DNA of 64,000 nucleotides from Cymbidium sinense (taxonomy: Eukaryota > Streptophyta > Magnoliopsida > Asparagales > Orchidaceae): assembly GCA_021442155.1 (NCBI GenBank), contig CM038221.1, positions 31,029,906 to 31,093,905 of the forward strand, read 5' to 3'. The notes beneath the pieces were generated by a model that saw nothing but the letters and a program-made list of their open reading frames with translations, was not told the DNA's origin and searched no databases. Numbering within the stretch: the stretch's first letter is position 1; the number at the start of each line of letters is the position of its first letter. Made by a program: the position numbers and the translations under genes. This document shows, in pieces, positions 54,901 through 64,000 of the stretch.

Positions 54901-55103
54901 AAATAAAATTTCAACTCAAATAAATAAATCTCCTTTAACTTAAAATATAAAGCCCAACCATAGATTGGGTGCTCACTAGGCTTCCTAATATCATGAGCAC
55001 TCCCACACATCTTAGTTTGGTTTCTTAATAACTCTTTGACCCATCCCATTTTCTAAAAAATGAATTTATTGATAGTCTATCTTTGAATTCTTTGGAGACA
55101 ATG
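48932..55103 (+). repeat. LTR-6: sense LTR, cut by the gap and 3'-truncated
   Basis: This reads as the reverse complement of LTR-7 along its length. 48932-49480 (TTGAC-rich) pairs with about 60840-61600, 50340-50640 with 59800-60060, 53450-53600 with 56855-57000, and 55060-55103 with 55425-55465. It lacks the first 0.6 kb (gap) and the last 0.3 kb. Being in the same orientation as the gag-RT remnant upstream, it is most simply the 3' LTR of that element. ORFs inside (for example 49692-49979) are not conserved between copies and are not annotated as genes. Confidence 0.7.
48936..49420. promoter_or_regulatory. TTGAC/GTCAA (W-box-like) cluster in LTR-6
   Basis: By eye there are about 19 TTGAC or GTCAA cores in 0.48 kb, many as TTGACC. 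The number expected by chance for a 5-mer on both strands is about one. TTGAC(C/T) is the W-box core bound by WRKY factors. The same dense zone recurs at 60840-61330, 18830-19060 and 4960-5030. It lies in the U3-equivalent 5' part of the LTR, where a promoter's upstream elements would be. Binding is not shown. Confidence 0.5.
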
Positions 55104-55150
55104 TGGTGTATATGTTTCTCAAACTTCGAATTTGAAAATACATATATATT
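55104..55150. other. 47-bp spacer at the centre of a giant inverted repeat
   Basis: LTR-6 similarity stops at about 55103 and LTR-7 starts with TGTT at 55151. The spacer itself folds: TATATGTTTCTCAAA near 55110 pairs imperfectly with TTTGAAAATACATATA near 55131. This is unusual for an accidental junction. No PBS is present, so LTR-7 is not followed by its own internal region on this side. Confidence 0.5.
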
Positions 55151-57555
55151 TGTTGAGGACACCATGTAGATATGCTGCTCATTAGGGTGATATGTGACAT
55201 TGAGGAATGATGTACTATCTCGAGATAGAAGTCATAATCTACAATGGACTAATCACCTAATAAGGACTAAACATGGTGTCAATGTACCAGAGATTCTCTA
55301 CTTTACATAAAAAAAAGTAAAAAGGTTTATTTTAAATGGGTTGTTAAGTTCCCCATGGAACCCATATAATTAATTATATCTTGGAATGCAATCCTTAGAA
55401 TACTCTCAATTAAATAAATGATCATTGTCTCCAAAGATTTCAAGATGGGTATCAACAAATTGGTTTATTTTTTGAAAATCAGTGATCAAAAGGAATTATC
55501 GAACAAAAAGAGATGAGTTGATGCTCATGATACTAGGAAATGAGCATCCCAAACTATCTATATATTTGGGCTTTATATTTTTAAAATTTGAGAAGAATTA
55601 TGTTTGAGTTAAATTTTAATCTACTTTTTCATAATACAAGATGAAATACAAGAGGTGAGGTTATGCTTGTAGAAACATATAATCTTAAATCTATGGAGCG
55701 GGCAAAGCATAAATCTAAGGCAAAAATGGTATATGGTTTACCTCCATAAGAGGATAAACCACTTTCATTTGTTGGACTTTAATGGTACCAACTAACTCCT
55801 CAGATTTTAATAATGTAGAAATCTTATGCTTTTGAAAATTTATATTTAGAAAGGAGATAAGTCTTTAAACACACTCTACAGAGACTAGATCATGTAAGGG
55901 CATGAATAATGACCTAAAATAATTTTGTTAAATTTTTATTTTTAATTTTGGACAATTCATTTGACATAAAATGGGATTTTTATATACTATGCATAAGAAG
56001 ATTAGTTTGGGATAAAATCAGCAAGAAGGAGGTGTGTTTGCACCATGGCTCTCAAAGGTCAAAACCATTTTCTATGGAAAAGGTGGAATACCTCCATTAG
56101 CAAAAGAGTGAAGCAAGATAATTTTATGCATGATGTGAGACATATAACATCCAAATGGGGTTGCTAAATTTTTATTATCTTGATTTATGTCCTAAGCTTT
56201 AGTGAGGTTATGAGTTATTTAATTTAATTTTGAGTTGATTAATTGATAGAAAATTTATTTTTTTCTAAGAGCCTAATCGATCTAGCCATTCAACAATCAT
56301 AAGAACTTAAGAAACTAGGAAAATCATGTCAACTTAATGCACAAGCTAAACAAATATCAAACAATTTTATAAAGCTAATGTAAAAGAATAAGAGGTCGAT
56401 GTGGTCGAGTACCACCGCACAACCCAAAAAGAAATGTGGATAGTCAAGCTCTACCCTTATACAACCCATATTACAAATGAATAATTACAATTAAAAGAAT
56501 TCATGTTATGGGGTCTTCATTCTTCATTCTTCTTCATTTCTTCCTTTCTTCATTTCTTTCTTTTTTCACTTCTTTCTTCCTTTTATTTAACTTGAGATGT
56601 AGTTTTCAAGGTTTCACATGGTACATAAGACATGATCTTATGACCAATGTTTACCTTAATCCCATAACATTCATTCCAAATCAATTACAAAATTACATTA
56701 AAATGGAAAAAGATAAATCTAACTAAACCTACAAAATAGAGATTAACTAAACAAATCACATAACCTCACACATGGGTAACCAAGTCCACCTTCCTAGTTT
56801 GGATCATGCTTAGGTATAAGCAACATAGTAAAAAGCATTTATATTTTTATTACAATGCCCCTTAAGCACAATCCTCAGAAGACAATGATTAGACTAAGAT
56901 CGCCCTATCATCCATTCTATGCACATACACCCTAACATCCAGTTTAAAAAATATTACATCACAAAATAAAATCGGCATCAAACCATGCCCCTAACATAGA
57001 GCTAGAAATGGTGACTTAGCCTAATGTTTAAGGCTTTGTGTATGTCTTAGTTAGGCTTTAGGTGGAATTTTCTAAGTGTGAAGATTCAACTTAGAGGGTG
57101 GTTTTATTTTTAGTGATTTAGTTGATTTGTCAATTTTATTTGATGATTTGATTTAATTTGAATGAACCTACACTTAATTACTAAATACTGGAAAGAGAAG
57201 ATAAGAGAAGAGAACTTCTCTTTCATCCATACCTTAAGTAATTTCTAAGATAGATTCATTAAGGATTTTTCTTTAGTGAATGTTTTATTATGTGTATTAA
57301 TTGACCCTAAGTTTAGATTTGCTCTAAATAAACCTATTCAATAAGAAAGGTATTTTAGGATTAGTTAAAGTGAATTACTATCACATAACACACAACCATT
57401 TATTTCTTTCATCATGTATACCATGCATATGAATAATCCTAAGCATACTTACATGTAATGCAAATTTTAGCACCTTAATGATGAAATGCAAAGAGATGTT
57501 TAAGAAAATTTGGATATTCATGAATGCAAGTTTGTAAAATAGACTCTTTATCCAT

Positions 57556-58880
57556 TAATAAAATGCACATCCACATGTATAAAATACACAAGTGGGTATA
57601 TCATTATTTTCTACACCAAGGGTGGGGTACAAGACCTATAGCTATTAAAGCCTAAACCCGGATGTCCATTAAATATACTACTTTTCTTAAATACATGTGC
57701 ATAAAATAAAAAGAAACAAATGGATGAAGAATCATGCAAAGATTTTGTTTAATTTTGTTATAAAATTTTACATGTGTAATGTGAGGATCCTTAAGTCAAC
57801 ATGGAGTGCATAGAAATAGATTTAAGCAAGTGTTATGTTCTTTCAAATAAACTATTTGATTGCAAATCCTACAAATTACATGTTAAGAGAAGAGAAGAAA
57901 AGAGAAGACATCTTATGTTATAATCATCTAATAAGTAATTTATATAAGTGATTTCATTTATAATCTTTATTTATGGTTTTAATAATTTTTAGATTTAGTC
58001 TAAATAACCTCATATTCTTAACTTTAGCCAAATATGAATTTCACATAAAGAAAATATTTTATTTAATTGATTTTTTCAAAGATATGAATGCATGATTTCA
58101 TACAGCATACAATATTTAGCATCTGGAAAGAATGTATGTAAGCATATGTTCATTCAAAATTAATTTTAAGGACAATCCTATGAGATAAGATTATTCAAAG
58201 TGAACCATTAATCATATGCACATTTACAATGTATAAAAGACATAAGTGAGTATGCCATTATTACACTGTGTAGTAAGTACAAGACCTACTTGGCTACTTA
58301 AAGCCTCACAACAGATGTCCGACTAATATACCACTTTTCTTAAATACATGTGCATGTACAAAAGAAACAAATGGATGAAGAATCAAAAAGTTTATGTTTG
58401 TTGATTTGTTTGATTGTTTAATTTACATGTGTAATGTGAAGATCCTTCTTAAGTCATAACATAGAGTATAGAATGAATTTAAGCAAGTGTTATGTTCTTT
58501 TCAAATGAACTATACACTTTGCAAATCCTATACAAACCATGTTAAAAAGAGAAGAGAATCACATAACACATTTTATAATCACATGCAAGCTTATAAATAA
58601 TTATAAGTAGCATACCTTCATTATATGTTTGATTTATAAGTTTTGAAAATAATTTTGATTTAGTAATAATAGCCATTCATATTCTTATTTTAGCCAAAAC
58701 ATGCAATTTGACATAAAGAAAATATTTCATTTTAATTTGATTTTAAAAAGATGAATGCATGATTTTCATATGACATCACATTTAGCATGCTATAAAAAAG
58801 TGATAAAGCATGTAAAATTCATTCACCCTAATTAATTCCTAAAGACAATCCTATGAATAAGATTATTTAAAGTGAATCAA
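57556..58880 (-). repeat. Tandem duplication of about 0.65 kb inside LTR-7
   Basis: Two units, about 57556-58206 and 58207-58880, share ordered text such as ATACACTTTGCAAATCC-like, AACAAATGGATGAAGAATC and AATGCATGATTTCAT. LTR-1 has one such unit (about 1895-2600). The units have diverged by many indels, so the duplication is not recent. Confidence 0.8.
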
Positions 58881-60839
58881 AATTTTTAAAGAGATTTTGT
58901 TTTATTTGAGTTTGATTTGATTTAGAAATGTGAAGAGGTTTGCTGGTCCTAACCCATTTCCCACATGTATGTTATTTTAGTTTAATTTTAGAATATTAGA
59001 TTGATTTTATTTTTTAGTTTGGTGTGAATTAAGTCATTAATTACCCTTACCTACACCACTTTAACATATTTAATCAAATAATTATGAGCCAATGATATGA
59101 CATAAAACCACAAAGGAATTTAAATCAGCAATGCACCTAAGAAAGAAAGGCCTAATGCAATTGGCTCACAATTATGATTAATTAAGCTAAAGGGTTTAAT
59201 TTAAGTACTTTCATAACCCTTCCCACACATGTGAGTTGGATGATTTCTTAATTACTTAGTTATTGAACACCTAAGATCTACCCAAGATGAATTGATTAAG
59301 TTCTAAAATATTTTGAAAATTTTATCAAGTTAATTAAGTAGATTAGTAATTTAATTAAATTTAGATTAAGAAGGAAGGGGTTTAGGAAACTTAGAAAAAT
59401 ATCCCAAATTATTCCATAAACCTCCTCCTTCAATTTAAGCAAAGCTTAATTAACTTAATAAAGGATTAAACCACTATTCACATGCTTAATTACCTTAATT
59501 AAAAGAGAGTGATTAAGGATTCATTAATTTTTTTAATTAACTCATCAATAAATCTCAAGAAAATTAGAGGAGAGTCATCCCAAAATGTCTGAAATTTGAA
59601 ATTAATTAATAAGTAATTAGAGTAATTAGAGTTATTAATTTTAAAAAACCATAATTAAGAAAATCTACTATTTAAAATCATTAAAATAATTTTTAATTCC
59701 TCTGAATTATCTTTAAAATGCATTTATTTTATTTTTTCAAATTTTTACATTTATTTATGATTTTAAGATTATAATTATTAGGTAATAAATTCCACTAATT
59801 TTACTAATAGGCCACGTGACCACGCGCATGCTTTCATGCATGATGGATTGATTTTGTTGTGCATCACAGATGCCATGCTTTCTCTCATCCATCAAAGATC
59901 GATGCCAAGATTAAAGGTGATTCTAAAGGGATAAATAGAGGATCAGATTAATCAAGACCGTCCATCCAAAACAAAGGATGGACCATGATCCATCGATTAT
60001 GAGAGACATCCATTCTCTTGAAGATCTGCTTGATTGAGCTTGATTCAAACCCCACACCATCAAGAAGAGGAGAAGATCCAATGGTCAAATTTAATAAAAT
60101 TCTTCAAAAAGGACCAAGAAAATCTCCTAAGCTTGAATACCTCACCAGGGTATCACCGCACTCCCAAGGTAGCTTCATCTAGTGGAGACAAGCCTGTTGA
60201 AGTTTAAGCTTGAAGTGGAGATCTCTATTGACCAAGCCCTTCAATGGGTTTGCCTTGTCCCACCTCTCCCTTTAAGCTTGGAAGCTTGATGAGTGATTGT
60301 CCAGGTGCTTGAAAAGGAATTGATTGAATGGATTGAAGTTGGAATTTCATTAGCCTCCATTTTTGGTTTCTGAATCAAAAATGGAGAATTCAATGGCTTG
60401 AAAGGGAGCTGGAGCTTGCCTTGGTCTCTCTCAATCAGTATGATTATATTGATTGAGTGAAATGGGGGGAGTATATCTCCTGGGATTGACAAAAGAGATG
60501 CCATTTTGATCAAATTACCTCATTGATGGGTTATTTTGCTTTGAACTCCATGGTTCATTTTGGGGAAGTGGAGGTCATGCAAACAAAAGGGAGGAATGAT
60601 TTGGTAAATGAGGGGAGGGGTTTGGCCTTGGTTGGTCATGACCCAAACCCATTGGGTCATGTGCACCACCATTAGTATTTTGGTCCAAGAGATGTCAAGT
60701 ATGAGAATTTGACCAAATTCAATTTAATGTTACCCTTGACCTAGGGGTAAAATGGTCATTTGGCTTGATTTAGTTTTGTATGTTTGGTATGATTAAAAAT
60801 GGTTGCCAATTTCAATGAATTTGGAATGATTTTGATGAA

Positions 60840-61330
60840 GTTGTGACCCATTTAGGTCTCAACATGGGTCAAGTTGACCAATTGGTCAAATTGGGTCAAA
60901 CCAAGGGTTGGGTCAAGTTCATATGACTATTTGAAATATTTTGACATCATTGGTTTGGTTCAATTTGATTTATATTTGATTTAGTTCATTTGTTTTCATT
61001 TAGGTCATATGGGTCAAGTTGACCAATTTGACCCATTTTTAACCATTTCAATTAGGTCATTGGTTTAGGTTTCATTGTCATGAAATGTATGGTATCTTTG
61101 TTTCAATCAATTTTATTTGGTTATTATTTTCCAATTTGACGTCAAGTTGGGTTCAAGATCAATTGGCTAGTTGGGAGTTTTGGCCAATTGAGGCTTTGGT
61201 CAAGTTCAACATGATTTGGAATGAATTGACCCATTGGTTTCAATCAATTTGACTTAGATCTTTGACACATTTTGACTTTTAGGTCAAGTTGGGTCAACTT
61301 GGTCAAGTGGCCAATTGGCTAGGTTAGGCT
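60840..61330. promoter_or_regulatory. TTGAC/GTCAA (W-box-like) cluster in LTR-7
   Basis: This is the counterpart of the cluster at 48936-49420, read on the other strand. GGTCAAGTTGACCAATTGG-like text is repeated irregularly. Both orientations of the core are present, often as adjacent GTCAA...TTGAC pairs, which also form small inverted repeats. Confidence 0.5.
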
Positions 61331-62010
61331 CAAATGATGACTTGGTCAAGTTCAAACATTGATCATGAATGAGTTTTGATCAATGGTTTCAATCAATTTG
61401 GCCTATGAGATTTTGGCTAGTTTGATTTTATTTTGGCTAAGTGTTGACTTGGTCAATAGTTTGACTTGGTTTGATAATTTGAGTGATTGATCATCTATGA
61501 TGATTGTTGCTCACAATGTGAGGCTTATAGTTTAGTTCAATCTAATTTGGGTAGGATGAATTTGGCTCAAAAATTTTGGGTCACTTTGGGTCAATGATTT
61601 CAAGTGGGTCAATGGACTTGATCAAGGCTTGAATCAAGTATTGAACTCACATATGGACTTATGATTGAAATATAAATTCATTTTGAATGGTTTTGAGTCA
61701 AATGGTTTTGATTCATTTGAAAATTTCAAGTTCAAAGGTGAAAAGTTTGATTTGGGTTTGATTTTTTTGATTTAGTTTGGTTTGATGATTGAATTTGTGT
61801 TTATATTGATTCATGATTAAGGATTGATTGAATCATGAAGAAAATAATTTTGTCTTGATTTGAATTTGATTTGATTAAGTTCAAGATTTGACTTGAAAGT
61901 TTAGGTTGAATTTGGAATTTGATTTGATTGATTTGATATTGAATTTATATTTCATTTATATTTGTGAATATAAATGAGAATATAAATGAGATGAGAAAAT
62001 CTTTGAATTT

Positions 62011-62035
62011 GATTTGATTTGATTTGATTTGATTT
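62011..62035. repeat. (GATTT)5 microsatellite
   Basis: Five perfect GATTT units lie within a wider TTTGATTTGA-rich segment near the 5' end of LTR-7 (coding-strand sense AAATC). Confidence 0.9.
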
Positions 62036-62246
62036 GGCTAAGTCCATAAGATGAATCAAAGACTTAGAAAGATTTTTTGAATTTGGAATTTCAATCATTT
62101 CAATCATTTGGAATTGATTTGAGTTTGAGAAAATCAATTGGTTGATGATTAAGTTTTGATGATTTGATTTGATTTGAATTTGTTTGATTGATTGGAATTT
62201 GACTTGAAGAAGGAAGAGGATTTGCCATGGTAGGAAAATTTTAACA

Positions 62247-62640
62247 CCCCTAAGGCATGACCTATTCCTATGGCTAACTCTTCTAAGTCTCTAGGGCTAA
62301 GTTGATTGTTCAATCAAAGAAGTTTCTTACTAAGGAACTCTTAGTGTCTAAGAGAGTCCTATGTCTAAGATGGAGTGGTTGAGAGCTCATTCTAAAAAAT
62401 GAGGTCAACAAAGGGTTTTAATGAACCGACAAGGAACATTGATTTATTGATGTTTAAATGATCAACAACACCAAATATCACAAAGCACTAGAATGATCTA
62501 CCTAACCAAGGTGTAGAAGGAATCAAGTGCTAGGTAATGTGACTCTACTTTATGTTGACATAAAGTGAAGGAGAATCCACTGATGAGAAGTGAACCTTCA
62601 AGTGAAAGAGGTTCAAGTCATCCACAAGGGATGAAGTTTA
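62247..62640 (-). mobile_element. Internal 3' end and purine-tract remnant adjoining LTR-7
   Basis: The coding (minus) strand reads ...GCCTTAGGGG directly before the LTR TGTT. This is a short G-rich tract in the polypurine-tract position. The next 170 bp match 18216-18394, which adjoins LTR-4, confirming that it is internal and not genomic flank. No coding text was recognised. Confidence 0.6.
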
Positions 62641-64000
62641 ATTTGATTTGTTTGATTGTTTAGTTTTGATTCTTTATTTGTTGATTTGACTCACTAGATT
62701 TATTGGATTTATTTTATTTTAAAATTTTGATTTGAGATGAACTCATTGGATGGATTCACCGAGTAGAGCCATAGGCTCCTAACTCGATTTACCAATCCAA
62801 AGGGGTAGTCTACCAACACATAGTAGTAGACCAACCAAAGGGAATGCCTTTGGTGCATATTGCACTAGAAGAAAGCATACTTACATCTCCAAAGTGGACC
62901 ATAGGGTGATCATTGGCAATGGATTGAACCAACCTAGGTTATTGAGTGAATGCTGGGACTTAAATCGCTCAAAGATAGTCAAGATTAATTTTATTTTGTT
63001 TTTTTTTTTTTGATGGATCCCATTGGTTTGTGAATGGACGCATCGAAAGGGCCATGAGGCCTTGGCTAACTCAGACCAATCCAAAGGAATAGTCTACCAA
63101 CCACAAGTAGGACTATCCAACCAAAGGGATTGCCTTTCAATGGTCAAGTTAGAAGAAAGCATGGGGACTCACATCTTCCAAAATAAGAACCATGATCGCA
63201 AGGCAAATAAATTGAACCACCTACCTAATTATTGAGTGAATGCTGGGGACTTAAATCAAAATCTCAAAGATAGTCAAGATTAATTTCATTTTAATTTGTT
63301 TATTTTGATGGATCATATGGTGATGGATCACACTGAGAAGGAGCTTATGTCCGGACTATTCTATTTACCAATCCAAAGGGAGTTTCCCAACAAGGGAGAA
63401 CTATCCAACCAAAGGAGTGCCTTTCAATTTAAATCAATTCAAGGGAAGAAAGCATGGGACTCACATCTTCCACTATAAAGACCACTGATGGTACTTTGGG
63501 CAAATAAATCAAACCCAACTAGACCCATCGGTTTATGTCCATGCTAGAAAGAATGCATAGTTTTACATCTTCCAAAGAGAATGATGTAACGTGGAATGAC
63601 AACTGCTTGTGGAAATAGATTGAACCACCTAAGGTGACTACAGAGAACGGGACTTATCTCAACTCAAGTAGTAGGCAATTCCTATGGAGTTCTGACACTC
63701 TAAAGATAGATGATGCTTGGGAAAAGGGGCCCTTTGGGGGGCTTGAATTCTAATCCATAAGCAAATATTTTATTTGTTTATTTGTTTATTTGTTTTATTG
63801 TGGATTGGTTTGAGGGATCAAATTGAGAAGGAGCTTATATCGCCTAGACCTATCTCGATTTAACCAAGGGAGAATTGCATCCGTAAAATTCTCCAACCAC
63901 AAGGGTGGCTAGGAAATCCAAAAAGTAACTGTAGTCTAAATGGGGTCGCAAAGATGTGATCCAAATAGTAGAGGGGGGTGCTAAGGCTTATTAAAAAACC
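62640..64000 (-). repeat. Tandem ~300-bp units in the element's 3' untranslated region
   Basis: Marker text recurs at regular spacing. AAAGATAGTCAAGATTAAT is at about 62970 and 63268. GATGGAT...GAGAAGGAGCTTAT-type text is at about 62750, 63013, 63308 and 63808. AATCCAAAGG..TAG..CTACCAACC-type text is at 62795, 63078 and 63370. About four to five diverged units reach the window end. Tat/Ogre-type elements often carry such tandem arrays between integrase and the 3' LTR, and the location fits. ORFs here are short and repeat-derived. Confidence 0.7.

Larger units (their letters stand above)
55151..62246 (-). repeat. LTR-7: full-length antisense LTR, about 7.1 kb, TGTT...AACA ends
   Basis: On the plus strand it starts TGTTGAGGACACC and ends AAAATTTTAACA (62235-62246), giving matching TGTT/AACA termini as in intact LTRs. 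It is followed by CCCC (a G-rich tract on the coding strand), then untranslated tandem repeats, so it is a 3' LTR of a minus-strand element. Internally it has a 0.65-kb tandem duplication, a pyrimidine tract, a G-box (59813-59818) and the TTGAC-rich zone (60840-61330). Decay is similar to the other copies. Confidence 0.72.

Noticed and set aside
60241..60513. 90-codon minus-strand ORF in LTR-7
   Set aside because: It corresponds to the same LTR segment as the ORF near 49850 but in a different reading. No conserved protein is shared.
62640..64000. CRISPR-like or centromeric satellite array
   Set aside because: Units are about 300 bp, diverged and tied to a retrotransposon 3' end. There are no short identical repeats with unique spacers, and the array is too short to call a satellite.

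Overview
This window looks like repeat-rich intergenic DNA from a flowering-plant nuclear genome. The evidence is the strong AT bias, decayed plant-type Ty3/gypsy (Tat-like and chromovirus), Ty1/copia, CACTA, MULE and hAT sequences, and a 100-N scaffold gap. I found no intact host gene, no tRNA or rRNA gene, and no bacterial-type organisation. The species cannot be named from the sequence. No ORF is long enough for an intact transposon protein; coding remnants were recognised by translating through stops and frameshifts.

Most of the window (about 37 kb) is one repeat family seen seven times. I interpret it as the very long (about 7.1-7.4 kb), mostly non-coding LTR of a Tat-like Ty3/gypsy retrotransposon. 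Copies: LTR-1 1-5058 (antisense, partial), LTR-2 9370-14916 (sense, partial), LTR-3 15025-18215 (antisense, partial), LTR-4 18395-25755 (sense, about full length), LTR-5 41640-41967 (sense, last 0.33 kb only), LTR-6 48932-55103 (sense, cut by the gap and truncated at its 3' end), LTR-7 55151-62246 (antisense, full length). Sense is set by the internal region that follows LTR-5: a primer-binding site near 41994, gag near 44600-45530, protease near 46600-47010, reverse transcriptase near 48160-48690 and a fused RNase H fragment, then the gap. LTR-7 is bounded by TGTT and AACA. Beyond it (62247-64000) lies a 3' untranslated stretch with tandem units of about 300 bp on the minus strand.

Other mobile DNA is nested around these copies. 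5059-6780 starts with a hAT-like terminus and holds one exon-like stretch on the minus strand. 6785-9365 is the 3' part of a chromovirus (RNase H, integrase with its catalytic triad, chromodomain, 3' LTR). 26900-29120 is a collapsed Ty1/copia element (LTR tail, RT-RNase H, 3' LTR start). About 29120-34638 is a decayed CACTA element with a clear right terminus. 37960-40380 is a MULE transposase remnant (zinc-binding N-domain, MULE core, SWIM finger) followed by a plant mobile domain.

The most notable points are the unusual LTR length, the head-to-head LTR pair forming an inverted repeat with arms over 6 kb (48932-62246), the dense TTGAC/GTCAA W-box-like motifs in the 5' third of the LTR, copy-to-copy expansion of an AT-rich block, a G-box island, and a recurring hairpin in the LTR. 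All homology statements were made by eye; no alignment or database search was run.
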